Positions 47,510-62,007 of a stretch of DNA of 64,000 bases are shown here, one piece after another. Positions within the stretch are counted from its first letter, which is position 1. Each line of letters begins with the position of its first letter. The notes beneath the pieces were generated by a model. It ran no database searches, was not told where the DNA came from, and saw nothing but the letters and a program-made list of their open reading frames with translations. Both the position numbers and the translations under genes were made by a program. Source of the stretch: Alsobacter ponti. GTDB lineage: Bacteria > Pseudomonadota > Alphaproteobacteria > Rhizobiales > Beijerinckiaceae. The stretch spans positions 124,001-188,000 of the forward strand of contig NZ_JANCLU010000001.1 of assembly GCF_024294805.1 (NCBI RefSeq). Direction: 5' to 3'.

Positions 47510-47660
47510 AAATTGGAGTCGTTCCGGATCAAAACCCGAAAACCGTCCAGAGGGGAACGGTCCAACGTGATCTCAACACCGGGAGGGGAAGGTGGAGACC
47601 ACGGCCGGAACCGGGATCCTTATGCCGCAGTGCAACGCATGCGAGCAACGCATATGATGT
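47475..47660 (-). ncRNA. Candidate small RNA between EF-G-like and lysR genes
   Basis: The 330-base gap 47462-47791 contains no ORF I can support. On the minus strand it holds ACCTTCCCCTCCCGG (opposite 47581-47595), a sequence complementary to Shine-Dalgarno sites, a second TTCCCCTC stretch, a hairpin ACCGT...ACGGT, and the strong terminator at 47475-47509. A dyad TATGA-TG-TCATA (47653-47664) and a direct repeat GCAACGCAT (47632-47640, 47645-47653) lie at the likely promoter end. lysR has its own GC hairpin near 47766-47784. The 5' end is a guess. It could also be just a long lysR 3' UTR. Confidence 0.35.
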
Positions 47661-47791
47661 CATAACTGCCATGCGCTGCGCGGCTCTTGGGCAAAACGCC
47701 TTGCAAATCAGCATGTTCCGCCACAATCGCAGGCGAGCCACGCGGTGTCGCGCCAAGGGGAGGCCGGCGGGCTCGGCCCGCCGCGCCGCCC

Positions 47792-48708
47792 TCAGAACGT
47801 CCAGCGCTGGGCCTTGCTGACGAGGAAGTCGCGGAAGACCTGCACGCGCGCCACGTTCTTCATTTCCTCGGGGTAGACCAGGTAGGAATCGAGCGACGGC
47901 ATGCCGTCCGAGTTCAACACCTGCACGAGGCCCGAATCGGCCTCGACGAGGTAGTCCGGCAGCACGGCGATGCCGATGCCGCGCTCCACCGCGCGCTTCA
48001 GCGCGGTGATGTTGTTGACCGTCAGCGCGGCCGTGCGCGGGTTCTTCGGGTCGCGGCCCACCGTGGTCAGCCAGTGCACGTCCATCAAGTAGGAGGGCGT
48101 CACGCCGCCATAGGTGAGGATGCGGTGCTCCTCCAACTCGGACAGGTCCTTGGGCTGGCCGTGGCCCTTGATGTATTCGGGCGACGCGTAGGCGTGGAAG
48201 TGGACGGTGAACAGGCGGCGCTGGATGAGGTCGCCCTGCACCGGCTGGCGCAGCCAGATGGCGACGTCCGCCTCGCGCATCGACAGGTCCAGCTCCTCGT
48301 CGGTGAGCAGCACCTGCACCCGCACCTCGGAGTAGAGGTCGAGGAACTCTCCCAGCCGCGGCGTCAGCCAGTTGGCGCCGAGGCCGAGCGTGGTGGTGAC
48401 GCGCAGGTCGCCGTTCGGCCGCTCGCGGCTGTCGCTGAGGCGCGAGCGCGTGGCCTCGAGCTTGAGCATCATCTCCTTGGCGGTGCGAAACAGCAGCTCG
48501 CCCTGCTCGGTGAGGATGAGCCCGCGCGCGTGGCGGTGGAACAGCGGCACGGAGAGGTCGCGTTCCAGCGCGCCGACCTGCCGGCTGACCGCCGACTGGC
48601 TCAGCCCCAGCGCGTCGCCGGCGTGGGTGAAGCTGCCCGCCTCGGCGGCGGTGTAGAAGATCCGGACCTTGTCCCAGTCGAGCGACGACGACAGCATGGT
48701 GAGCGGCA

Positions 48709-48709
<1 letters not shown>
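47792..48709 (-). CDS. LysR family transcriptional regulator
   Basis: A 305-residue LysR protein. The HTH is FYTAAEAGSFTHAGDALGL then SQSAVSRQVGALE (about residues 17-50), and the C-terminal part is a periplasmic-binding-like effector domain. The start codon overlaps the trxB stop (TAATG), so the two are coupled. The pair trxB-lysR is conserved in Hyphomicrobiales. In some of them this regulator affects cell-surface or symbiosis genes, but no target is visible here. Confidence 0.92.
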
Positions 48710-50722
<2,013 letters not shown>

Positions 50723-50872
50723 GGCGAGTGCTGCGTGCCACGAACCGGCCCGGCAGGCAAGCAATCGGCACGAATTTCGCTGGAGGACGACGGGGCCCAG
50801 CCATTCCGGGCCTGTTCATGCAGCCTGGCCTTGTCTACACAGGAGCCAGAGAGATCGACGGAACCAAGCTAA

Positions 50873-51334
50873 GTGCCTTTCCGACTGGACGACATCGACC
50901 TGCAGATCATCCGCGAGCTTCAGGCCGACGGCCGCATGACGAATGTCGAGCTGGCGCGCCGCGTCGGCATGTCCGCGCCGCCCTGCCTGCGCCGGGTCCG
51001 CGCGCTCGAGGAGGCGGGCATCATCACCGGCTACCGGGCGCTCGTGGACGAGAAGGCGCTGGGGCTGGAGATCGTGTTCTTCGCCTTCGTCCACCTCTCC
51101 AGCCAGGCCGAGGCCGACCTCGCGACCTTTCGCGAGCAGATCCGGCAATGGAAGGCGGTCCGCGAGTGCTGGACGCTGTCCGGCGACATCGATTTCATCC
51201 TCAAGGGCGTCGCGCCGGACCTGCGCGCCTTTCAGGCGCTCGTCGGCGAACTAACGGCGCTGCCCAATGTGCGGACGATCCGCACCGCCGTGGCGCTCGA
51301 AAAAGTGAAGGACGAGCCCATCGCGCCGCTCTGA
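50873..51334 (+). CDS. Lrp/AsnC family transcriptional regulator
   Basis: A 153-residue regulator. Residues 5-60 form the HTH (LDDIDLQIIRELQADGRMTN, VELARRVGMSAPPCLRRV), and 70-145 the RAM/AsnC ligand domain. Starts with GTG at 50873 (ATG absent nearby). Ligand probably an amino acid; targets unknown. Stand-alone gene, divergent from the ELM1-like gene. Confidence 0.92.
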   Translation: MPFRLDDIDLQIIRELQADGRMTNVELARRVGMSAPPCLRRVRALEEAGIITGYRALVDEKALGLEIVFFAFVHLSSQAEADLATFREQIRQWKAVRECWTLSGDIDFILKGVAPDLRAFQALVGELTALPNVRTIRTAVALEKVKDEPIAPL

Positions 51335-51586
51335 ACGGGCGGACGCCAGTCCGCCCCCCGTTCCCGGAACCCCGGAGCGATAGCGGAGGGGGATCCGGGA
51401 TCCAGCGCATGGATGAAGCCGCGAAGCGGCTCGGCATAGGCCTTTTCGTTCGGACGCGCTGACGCGCGACATGTTGCGCTGGGCCCCGGCTCCGGTTCCG
51501 CTTCGCTGCACCGGTCCGGGGACGGGCGGGCCGGAGGCCCGCGGGCTGGCCATGAGCACCGGGCCCCGGCCGGCGAAGCCGGCGGC
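51335..51586. other. Intergenic spacer with short inverted and direct repeats
   Basis: About 250 bases between convergent genes with GGATCCGGGATCC near 51391, GCCGCGAAGCGGC near 51419 and several CCGG-rich inverted repeats up to 51525. It looks like a dispersed intergenic palindromic element of the kind common in rhizobial genomes, but no second copy is in this window, so this is unproven. Confidence 0.3.
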
Positions 51587-52138
51587 TCAGCCGCCGAGCT
51601 TCTTGCGCATCCAGCCGACCCAGAAGTCGCACAGCGCCTGCAGACGCAGCGGATCGCCCATCGGGTTCAGCACGTCGAACCAGCGCGAGGTATAGCCGCC
51701 CAGCATCGGCACGCGCTCGATAACGGCGCCTTTCGAGACGATCAGCGCCTCGCCTTCCATGTAGTCGGTCGACTCGCCCGACCCCGAGCCGCCGCCCGGG
51801 CCTTCCGACATCGGCTCGGTGAAGCTGACCGAGGTGATGCGCAGCACGAGCTTCGGCGCGCTCTTGTCGGAGGGGTTGACCATGCCGGCGAGCAGCCGCG
51901 ACGCCGCGTCGGCGATGCCGGCCTGGACGCGGTCCGCGAACAGGCCAAGCCCCTTGGCGCGCAGCGTGTCGACGTCCACGATCACGGCGCTGTAGCGCTG
52001 CGGGGTCGAGACCTGCGCCGTCACGCACCCGGCCAGCGCCAGCGACGCCCCGCCGGCCAGCAAAATGCGGCGCGTGAGACGCGCGCCGTCCACGCCGGGG
52101 GCGGCGCGGTCAGACGAAGGCGACGTCCACGATTTCAT
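51587..52138 (-). CDS. Putative lipoprotein, unknown function
   Basis: A 183-residue protein. After a polar lead of about 20 residues comes a twin-arginine start [17 protein letters not shown] with lipobox LAGC, then [20 protein letters not shown]. The mature part has a folded centre ([26 protein letters not shown]) and ends [12 protein letters not shown]. No enzyme motif recognised. The ATG at 52138 lies inside the 3' end of greA (29-base overlap); a GTG at 52093 is the alternative and gives a shorter lead. Confidence 0.75.
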   Translation of the reverse strand: MKSWTSPSSDRAAPGVDGARLTRRILLAGGASLALAGCVTAQVSTPQRYSAVIVDVDTLRAKGLGLFADRVQAGIADAASRLLAGMVNPSDKSAPKLVLRITSVSFTEPMSEGPGGGSGSGESTDYMEGEALIVSKGAVIERVPMLGGYTSRWFDVLNPMGDPLRLQALCDFWVGWMRKKLGG

Positions 52139-52583
52139 AGCTCTTTCCCCCGCCCGGCGTGTTCACCTCGACCGAGTCGCCCGTCTTCTTGCCGATAAGG
52201 GCGCGGGCGATGGGGGAGCTGATGGACACCTTGCCGGACTTCACGTCGGCCTCGGAGTCGCCGACGATCTGGTAGGTCTTTTCTTCCTCGGTGTCCTCGT
52301 CGATGAGCTTCACCGTGGCGCCGAACTTGATCGTCGACCCGGACAGCTTGGCCACGTCGATGATCTCGGCGCGCGACAGCTTGTCCTCGAGCTCGGCGAT
52401 CCGGCCCTCGTTCAGGGACTGCGATTCCTTGGCGGCGTGGTACTCGGCGTTCTCGGAGAGGTCGCCGTGCGACCGCGCCTCGGAAATCGCCGCAATGATC
52501 CGGGGGCGTTCCTGCTGCTGGCGGAACCGAAGCTCCTCCTCCAGCGCCTTGTACCCCCCGGGGGTCATCGGAATCTTGTCCAT
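52110..52583 (-). CDS. greA: Transcription elongation factor GreA
   Basis: A 157-residue factor that enters the RNA polymerase secondary channel to rescue backtracked complexes. N-terminal coiled coil (to about 75) with [13 protein letters not shown], where the tip acids act in cleavage, and C-terminal FKBP-like domain ([18 protein letters not shown]). Normal length. It follows carB by 108 bases with a terminator between them, the usual alphaproteobacterial order. Confidence 0.97.
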   Translation of the reverse strand: MDKIPMTPGGYKALEEELRFRQQQERPRIIAAISEARSHGDLSENAEYHAAKESQSLNEGRIAELEDKLSRAEIIDVAKLSGSTIKFGATVKLIDEDTEEEKTYQIVGDSEADVKSGKVSISSPIARALIGKKTGDSVEVNTPGGGKSYEIVDVAFV

Positions 52584-52601
52584 CGTCTCATCCGTCCGAT
52601 C

Positions 52602-52648
52602 AAAAAAGCACGAAGGCTGCCGCTGGTCCCAGGACCGAGCCGGCAGCC
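52602..52648 (-). terminator. Terminator between carB and greA
   Basis: Leftward: GGCTGCCG ... CGGCAGCC enclosing GGTCC/GGACC, then TTCGTGC and TTTTTT (opposite 52602-52607). The greA ATG is only 18 bases after the T-run. Confidence 0.75.
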
Positions 52649-52691
52649 ATCGTCGGTTCGCTGTCTAGGCCGCGAGCCCGCCCCGGAGGGG

Positions 52692-56024
<3,333 letters not shown>

Positions 56025-56072
56025 GTCGCCCTTCAAGTCCCGTCCGTGCGCGGCCCGGCCGGGAGGCCTGGG

Positions 56073-56149
56073 TCATGCCGCGCGCATAAAAAAAGGCCGC
56101 TCCCCGGCCATCCGGTGGGCGCAGCCTCGCTCGGGATCGATGATCTGCA
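56073..56149 (-). promoter_or_regulatory. carB leader: attenuator hairpin inside a leader ORF
   Basis: On the minus strand, 5' of carB, the hairpin GGCCG-GGGAG-CGGCC (56109-56095) is followed by TTTTTTT (56094-56088), a terminator with no gene before it on that strand. A 25-codon reading frame (ATG 56149, MQIIDPERGCAHRMAG then ERPFFMRAA, stop 56073) runs through the hairpin and T-run, which it reads as PFF. Further upstream are hairpins CCTCGCTCG/CGAGCGGGG and CCGACTTC/GAAGTCGG. The layout resembles the E. coli pyrBI leader, where translation through the attenuator links termination to UTP. The leader ORF has no good Shine-Dalgarno. Confidence 0.5.
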
Positions 56150-56285
56150 TCGAGCGGGGCACGCGCTGTCGTCCGACTTCCCGCTGAAGTCGGGAGTTCG
56201 TAAACGAGAATCGTCGGGGAGGGAAGGGGCATCGCCCCGCCGACGCCGGTTGACCCGCCGGCTGCCGCGCCCCACAAGCGGGCGC

Positions 56286-56696
56286 ATGCGACGCGAGTCC
56301 CCCCACGCCGGCCCCTTGCGGGCGCTTTTCCGCCAGTTCTCGGCCTTCGCCGGCGTCGGCCTCGTGGCGGCGGTGGCGCATTACGGCGCGCTGATCGGGC
56401 TGGTGGAGGGCGCGGGCGCGTCCCCGGTGCCGGCGACGCTGGCCGGCTACGTGCTTGGCGGCGTCGTCTCCTACGCGCTCAACCGCCGCTACGCGTTCGA
56501 CAGCGACCGGCCCCACCGCGAGGCGACGTGGCGCTTCGCCACGGTGGCGGGCGTCGGCTTCGTGCTGACGGGACTGTTCATGGGCCTGTTCAACGGCCGG
56601 CTGGGGCTGCCCTATCTGCCCGCGCAGGTGCTGACGACCGGCGTCGTGCTGCTGTGGAGCTTTTCGGCCAACCGGTTCTGGACGTTCCGGCCCTGA
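56286..56696 (+). CDS. GtrA family membrane protein
   Basis: A 136-residue protein with four helices. FSAFAGVGLVAAVAHYGALI and ATLAGYVLGGVVSYALNRRY are helices 1 and 2, and WSFSANRFWTFRP is the family end. GtrA-type flippases help move lipid-linked glucose or other sugars for O-antigen or wall glycan changes. No glycosyltransferase partner is adjacent. Convergent with the methyltransferase gene, 3 bases between stops. Confidence 0.87.
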   Translation: MRRESPHAGPLRALFRQFSAFAGVGLVAAVAHYGALIGLVEGAGASPVPATLAGYVLGGVVSYALNRRYAFDSDRPHREATWRFATVAGVGFVLTGLFMGLFNGRLGLPYLPAQVLTTGVVLLWSFSANRFWTFRP

Positions 56697-56699
56697 ATT

Positions 56700-57398
56700 T
56701 CAGAGCGGGTGGGCGACGAAGGTCATCCGCGCCTGGTTGTGGCCGATATTCGGATGGCGGCGCTCGGCCGCGAAGCCGGCGTCGTCGAGGATGCCCAGCA
56801 TGTCGGCCTCGTCGTAGGTCGACAGGCCGAGCCGGCCGCGCAGGCGGCGATAGTCGGAGAAGAAGGTCCGCGCCAGCCCGCCCAGCGCGGCGAGGAAGAA
56901 GCCGCCCTCGAAACCGAAGCGCAGCAGCGCGGCGGCGTCGGTCAGGGGGCTGACGTCGGGCGGGATCACGTCGCCCAGCACCAGCGTGCCGCCCGGCTTC
57001 AGCTTGGCGCGGAACACCGCGAGCCAGCGGATCAGCTCCGGCCGCGCCAGGTATTGCAGCAGCGAGTTCACCACCACGAAATCGAGCGAGGCGTCCGGCA
57101 GGGCCTCCACCTCGGCGGGGTCGATGACGCGGATCGTCGGGTCGCCCGGGTAGCGGGCGCGCACGCGGGCGAGCACGGTCGGCGCGGCGTCCGACAGATA
57201 GAGCGTGGCGCAGCGCCGCGAGAGCGTGCGCGCCTCGGTCGCCTCGCCGCAGCCGAAGTCCAGCGCCACCGGCTGGCCGGCCGGCGCCAGCGCGGCGACG
57301 TCGCGCGCGACCATGCGGTCGTGCAGCATCTTGTGGCGGGCGTTCACGTAGATGGCGTGCTCGCCGTTCCAGAAGTCCAGCCAGCTTGTCCCGGCCAT
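56700..57398 (-). CDS. Class I SAM-dependent methyltransferase
   Basis: A 232-residue enzyme. SAM motif I is ALDFGCGEA, acidic loop YLSDAAP, and the later LDFVVVNSLLQYL and KPGGTLVLGDVI are motifs II-III. FWNGEHAIYVNARHKMLHD at the start is not in common families I know. Substrate unknown. It starts 4 bases after the cytochrome c stop, so the two are cotranscribed. Confidence 0.87.
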   Translation of the reverse strand: MAGTSWLDFWNGEHAIYVNARHKMLHDRMVARDVAALAPAGQPVALDFGCGEATEARTLSRRCATLYLSDAAPTVLARVRARYPGDPTIRVIDPAEVEALPDASLDFVVVNSLLQYLARPELIRWLAVFRAKLKPGGTLVLGDVIPPDVSPLTDAAALLRFGFEGGFFLAALGGLARTFFSDYRRLRGRLGLSTYDEADMLGILDDAGFAAERRHPNIGHNQARMTFVAHPL

Positions 57399-57402
57399 GG
57401 GG

Positions 57403-57735
57403 TCAGCGCTTCCGGTTGACCGTCTTGAGATAGGCGGTGAGGTCGTCGATCTGCGCCGGCGTGAACTGGTATTCTGGCATTTCGAGGCCCTCGTGGCCGA
57501 CGCTGATGCCCTCGGCCAGCGCCTCCTGCAGCGACTCGACCGGGTAGAACTCGGCCAGCGTGCGGAACGGCGGCGATTTCGGGTTGGGGCTGGCGCCGCG
57601 GCGGCCGATGGCGTGGCAGGAGGCGCAGTTCGCCTTGGCGAGGGCTTCGCCGCGCTTCGCGCTGCCCGCGGCCTCGGCCGGCTCCGCCAGCATCAGCGCC
57701 AATCCTGCCAGCGCAATCGCCACGCGCGCGGTCAT
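57403..57735 (-). CDS. Class I c-type cytochrome, exported
   Basis: A 110-residue protein with signal peptide (about 1-22, cleavage after AEA), one haem site CASCH and a likely Met ligand in GLEMPEYQF. It ends DDLTAYLKTVNRKR, the standard last helix. A small periplasmic electron carrier; partner unknown. Between carA and the methyltransferase gene on the same strand. Confidence 0.9.
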   Translation of the reverse strand: MTARVAIALAGLALMLAEPAEAAGSAKRGEALAKANCASCHAIGRRGASPNPKSPPFRTLAEFYPVESLQEALAEGISVGHEGLEMPEYQFTPAQIDDLTAYLKTVNRKR

Positions 57736-57816
57736 GCAAGCCCTCCCCGGCCGCGAATCACCCCCGCGATGGTGGCGCGCCGCCCCGCGCCCCGCAACCG
57801 GGGGCTGCCTCCGGGT

Positions 57817-59049
57817 TCAGCGACCCTCCGACGCCTTGCGGGAGTCGATCATCTCGACGAAGCGGTCGAACAGGTAGTGGCTGTCCTGCGGGCCGGGCGA
57901 AGCCTCGGGGTGGTGCTGCACGGAGAAGGCCGGCCGGTCGGTGAGGGCGATGCCGCAGTTCGAGCCATCGAACAGCGACACGTGCGTCTCGCGCGCATTC
58001 GCCGGCAGCGTCTCGCGATCGACCGCGAAGCCGTGGTTCATCGAGACGATCTCCACCTTGTCGGTGGTGAAGTCCTTCACCGGATGGTTCGCGCCGTGGT
58101 GCCCCTGGTGCATCTTCCTGGTCTTCGCGCCGACGGCGAGCGCCATCATCTGGTGGCCGAGGCAGATGCCGAAAGTGGGGATGTTGCGGTCCAGCAGCTC
58201 GCGGATCACCGGCACCGCGTACTCGCCGGTCGCGGCCGGGTCGCCGGGGCCGTTGGAGAGGAACACGCCGTCGGGGCGCAGCGCCAGCACGTCCTCGGCG
58301 GTCGCGGTGGCGGGAACGACGGTCACCTTGCAGCCCCGGTCGGCGAGCAGGCGCAGGATGTTGCGCTTGACGCCGTAGTCGATGGCGACGACGTGGCGCG
58401 TCGGCGCGTCCTGGCGGCCGTAGCCCTCGCCGAGGGTCCAGCTCGTCTCGTCCCAGGAGAAGCGCTGCGTCGAGGTCACCATGGGCACGAGGTCCAGCCC
58501 GTCCATGGAGGGCAGGGCGGCTGCGCGCGCCTTCAGCGCGGGCAGGTCGAACGCGCCGGAGGGGTCGTGCGCGATGACCGCGTTGGGCATGCCCTTCTCG
58601 CGGATCAGCGCGGTGAGCGCGCGCGTGTCGATGCCGGCGAGGCCGACGATGCCGCGCGCCTTCAGCCAGGCGTCGAAATGGCGCGTGGCGCGCCAGTTGC
58701 TCGGGCTGGTGATGCCGGTGTGGAGGATGACGCCGCGCACGCCCGAATCGGCGGCCATGTTCACCGTCTCCACGTCTTCCTCGTTGGTGCCGACATTGCC
58801 GACATGCGGGAAGGTGAAGGTGACGATCTGCCCGGCGTAGGAGGGATCAGTGAGGATCTCCTCGTAGCCCGTCATGGCGGTGTTGAAGCAGACCTCGCCG
58901 GTGGCCTCGCCCACCGCGCCGACGCCGAAGCCCTCGAGCACGGTGCCGTCGGCCAGCACCAGCACGGCCGTGGTCTTGGGGTCCTCCCAGGCGTCGGCCG
59001 CGTTGGAGCCTACGGCCGCCGTGGAGGCCTGATCTTGAAGCATCGCCAT
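57817..59049 (-). CDS. carA: Carbamoyl phosphate synthase small subunit
   Basis: A 410-residue glutamine amidotransferase that feeds ammonia to CarB. The N-terminal CarA domain ([20 protein letters not shown]) is followed by the class I GATase with nucleophile Cys in [13 protein letters not shown] and His/Glu in QHHPEASPG. Divergent from yqeY. A promoter TTGACG/TAGTTT lies about 110 bases upstream. Confidence 0.98.
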   Translation of the reverse strand: MAMLQDQASTAAVGSNAADAWEDPKTTAVLVLADGTVLEGFGVGAVGEATGEVCFNTAMTGYEEILTDPSYAGQIVTFTFPHVGNVGTNEEDVETVNMAADSGVRGVILHTGITSPSNWRATRHFDAWLKARGIVGLAGIDTRALTALIREKGMPNAVIAHDPSGAFDLPALKARAAALPSMDGLDLVPMVTSTQRFSWDETSWTLGEGYGRQDAPTRHVVAIDYGVKRNILRLLADRGCKVTVVPATATAEDVLALRPDGVFLSNGPGDPAATGEYAVPVIRELLDRNIPTFGICLGHQMMALAVGAKTRKMHQGHHGANHPVKDFTTDKVEIVSMNHGFAVDRETLPANARETHVSLFDGSNCGIALTDRPAFSVQHHPEASPGPQDSHYLFDRFVEMIDSRKASEGR

Positions 59050-59157
59050 TTTCGTCCTAAATCCCGTCGCCCGACGCGGAGATGAGGGCGAGGGGCTTTC
59101 GCGCGCCAGCGGGCGCGCGGTTCCGCCCCGGATCGCGGTCGCCGGGCTCAGGCCGGG

Positions 59158-59186
59158 AAACTATGACGGGCGGACGCCAGCGTCAA
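59158..59186 (-). promoter_or_regulatory. Candidate promoter of carA
   Basis: Leftward TTGACG (59186-59181), 17 bases, TAGTTT (59163-59158), giving a leader of roughly 100 bases. Confidence 0.45.
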
Positions 59187-59299
59187 CCCTTCTCGGTCTG
59201 TGAATTCATGTTGTTTATCAGGCACTTGGATTTCCGCGTGCCGGCCGGCCCGATTCGCGGGCAGGCTCGCGCGGGTCCGCAACGAAGGGCAGGAGCCCC

Positions 59300-59758
59300 A
59301 TGCGCCAGCAGTTCACAGACGCGCTCAAGGAGGCCATGAAGGCGGGCGACAAACGCCGCGTCTCCACGGTCCGGCTCATCACCGCCGCCCTCAAGGACCG
59401 CGACATCGAGGCGCGCGGCGCGGGCAAGGAGCCACTGTCCGACGACGAGATTCTCGGCGTGCTTCAGAAGATGGTGAAGCAGCGCCAGGAGAGCCTGAAG
59501 ATCTACGAGGACGCCGGTCGCGCCGACCTCGCCGAGCAGGAGCGCGAGGAACTGGCCATCATCATGGGCTTCATGCCCCGCCAGATGGACGAGGCGCAGG
59601 TCAAGGCCGCCATCGACGCGGCGGTGGCCGAGACGGGCGCGGCGAGCCTGAAGGACATGGGCAAGGTGATGGCCGCGCTCAAGGAGCGCTACGCCGGCCA
59701 GATGGACTTCGGCAAGGCCAGCGCCGCCATCAAGGCCCGCCTCTCCGGCCAGGCCTGA
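59300..59758 (+). CDS. GatB/YqeY domain-containing protein
   Basis: A 152-residue helical protein: residues 1-95 are the YqeY N-domain (STVRLITAALKDRDIEARG, RQESLKIYEDAGR), 95-152 the tRNA-binding-like GatB tail domain (MGKVMAALKERYAGQMDFGK). Its role is unknown, possibly tRNA related. Divergent from carA and upstream of dnaG-rpoD, a highly conserved alphaproteobacterial order. Confidence 0.93.
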   Translation: MRQQFTDALKEAMKAGDKRRVSTVRLITAALKDRDIEARGAGKEPLSDDEILGVLQKMVKQRQESLKIYEDAGRADLAEQEREELAIIMGFMPRQMDEAQVKAAIDAAVAETGAASLKDMGKVMAALKERYAGQMDFGKASAAIKARLSGQA

Positions 59759-59974
59759 GCGCGGTCGCGACCGACTCGGCGGCGGGCGGCTGACGCGAAA
59801 AGCCGGCGAGCCTGGACGCGCCCCTCCATGGAGCGGCGCGAGCCGGGCTCGCGGGCCTGTGGATAGCGGGGATTGCGCACCGGAAGACCGGCGAAGTGAC
59901 CCGCTTCGGGCCTCGGCGGGCGGCGCGGCCCCGTGCCGCTTGCAACCCCGACGCGCCGTGCTACCTCATCTTCG

Positions 59975-61897
59975 ATGCGCTATCCGCCAGGACTTCTCGA
60001 CGAAATTCGCGCCCGGCTGCCGGTGTCGGAAGTCGTGGGCAAGCGCGTGCGCCTGCAGAAGGCGGGGCGGGAGTGGAAGGGCCTGTCGCCCTTCAACGCG
60101 GAGCGCACGCCCTCCTTCTTCGTCAACGACCAGAAGGGTTTCTACCACGACTTCTCGTCCGGCCGGCACGGCGACATCTTCTCCTTCGTGATGGAGACGG
60201 AGGGGCTGGAGTTCCCCGAGGCCGTCGAGCGGCTGGCGGGGCTCGCCGGGGTGTCGTTGCCCAAGGTCTCCCGCGAGGCGGAGGAGCAGGAGCACCGCGC
60301 CAAGTCGCTGATCGACGTGATGGCGCTGGCCGCCGCCTTCTTCCAGGCGGAGCTGCGGGGGCGGCGCGGCGCCAAGGCCCGCGCCTATCTGGAGGGGCGC
60401 GGCCTCTCGGAGGAGGCGTGGACGCGCTTCGGCATGGGCTACGCGCCGGCCGACCGCTACGCGCTGCGCGACCATCTCGCCGGCAAGGGCGTTCCCGCGC
60501 AGGCCATGCTGGAAGCGGGCCTGCTGGTCGAGCGCGAGGACGTCAACGTCCCCTACGACCGGTTCCGCGACCGCGTGATGTTCCCGATCTGCGACGCGCG
60601 CGGCCGGGTGATCGCCTTCGGCGGGCGGGCCCTCGAAAAGGACGTGCCGGCAAAGTACCTCAACAGCCCGGACACGCCGCTCTTCCACAAGGGCCAGGTG
60701 CTCTACAATCACCACAACGCGCGCAAGGCGGCGCACGACCGCGGCACGGTGATCGCCGTGGAGGGCTATGTCGACGTCATCGCCATGAGCCTCGCCGGGT
60801 TTCCCAACTCGGTCGCCCCGCTCGGCACGGCGCTGACGCCGGAACAGCTCGCTTTGCTGTGGCGCATGGCCGACGAGCCGATCCTGTGCTTCGACGGCGA
60901 CAAGGCCGGCCGGCGCGCCGCGTGGCGGGCCATCGACGTGGCGATGCCGTCCTTGCAGCCGGGCAAGTCGCTGCGCTTCGCGCTGCTGCCCGAGGGGCAG
61001 GACCCCGACGACCTCGCCCGCTCAGGCGGGCAGGCGGCGCTGCAAAAGGCGCTCGACCAGGCGATGCCGCTGGTCGACCTTTTGTGGATGCGCGAGGTTG
61101 AGGCCGGCCCCCTCGACACGCCGGAGCGCCGCGCGGCGCTGGAACGGCGGATGCGCGAAGTGCTCGCCACCATCAAGGACGAGGATTTGCGCCGCCATTA
61201 CAGGGCGGAGATGGACGTGCGGCTGCGCGCCCTGATGCCCGGCGCGGGCGGCGGCAGGGGCGGCGGACGCGCCGGCGGCGGGCGCGAAGGCGGGCGCGGC
61301 CGGCCGGGGCAGGGGCGCGGATCGTCGGGCGGACCGCCAGAGCCGTTGCGCGCCAGCGCCAGCCTGTCGCGCAGCGCCATTTTCGCGGCGCCCTCGGCGG
61401 TGTCGCCGCGCGAGGCGATGATCCTGCTGATCCTCACCGCCCATCCCGTCCTGCTGGCGGAGCAGGCCGAGACGCTGGCCGCCATGGACTTCGCGCACGC
61501 CGATACGCGCCGCGTTCGGCAGGCGCTGGTCGACTTCGAGGCCCATCGCGAAGCGGGCGAGGAGGGCGATCCGCGCGGCTGGATCGTGGCCATGGGGCTC
61601 GGCCCCGTGCTCGACCGGCTGGAGGCCGTGGTGCGGCATGGCGACCGATGGTGTCTTGACTCCGGGGCCGATCCTGAACAAGTCAGGGACAGCCTCAGGC
61701 AGGCGATGACCTTGCATCGCCGCGCGCTGACGCTACATAACGAACTCGGGATGGCCCGCACGGCGTTCGCGCAGGACGAAAGCGAGGCCAGCCTGGCTTG
61801 GATACGCGACCTCGTCCTCCAGATTTCGACCCTCGACGGGACGGAAGCCGAGATCGATCGCGGCGCGCGGGCCTCCGGGCCGGACCAGGATCGATAG
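59975..61897 (+). CDS. dnaG: DNA primase lacking the zinc-finger ligands
   Basis: A 640-residue primase that makes RNA primers at the replication fork. The N-terminal domain is homologous to the CHC2 zinc finger, but the four ligands of E. coli DnaG (C40, H43, C61, C64) align with S38, N41, D59 and S62 in LSPFNAERTPSFF and FYHDFSSG. The Toprim core is intact: Glu in VEGYVDV and the DxD in CFDGDKAG. A Gly/Arg-rich linker (about 425-455) leads to the helicase-binding C-terminal domain. Start 59975 (MRYPPGLL); a longer frame from 59933 has no support. Confidence 0.95.
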   Translation: MRYPPGLLDEIRARLPVSEVVGKRVRLQKAGREWKGLSPFNAERTPSFFVNDQKGFYHDFSSGRHGDIFSFVMETEGLEFPEAVERLAGLAGVSLPKVSREAEEQEHRAKSLIDVMALAAAFFQAELRGRRGAKARAYLEGRGLSEEAWTRFGMGYAPADRYALRDHLAGKGVPAQAMLEAGLLVEREDVNVPYDRFRDRVMFPICDARGRVIAFGGRALEKDVPAKYLNSPDTPLFHKGQVLYNHHNARKAAHDRGTVIAVEGYVDVIAMSLAGFPNSVAPLGTALTPEQLALLWRMADEPILCFDGDKAGRRAAWRAIDVAMPSLQPGKSLRFALLPEGQDPDDLARSGGQAALQKALDQAMPLVDLLWMREVEAGPLDTPERRAALERRMREVLATIKDEDLRRHYRAEMDVRLRALMPGAGGGRGGGRAGGGREGGRGRPGQGRGSSGGPPEPLRASASLSRSAIFAAPSAVSPREAMILLILTAHPVLLAEQAETLAAMDFAHADTRRVRQALVDFEAHREAGEEGDPRGWIVAMGLGPVLDRLEAVVRHGDRWCLDSGADPEQVRDSLRQAMTLHRRALTLHNELGMARTAFAQDESEASLAWIRDLVLQISTLDGTEAEIDRGARASGPDQDR

Positions 61898-62007
61898 CGT
61901 TGCGGCCGCCTGGAAGGCGCGCCGACAGGAAAGTGCGTGAGAAGGAGCCGGTGAGGGAGCGGTCCGCGTGCGGCGGGGCGGCTCGTTCGGGCTCCGGTCG
62001 GAAACGG

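Noticed and set aside
47641-47665. Direct repeats near 47640 as an origin or DnaA-box cluster
   Set aside because: Only two copies of GCAACGCAT and no TTATCCACA-type sites.
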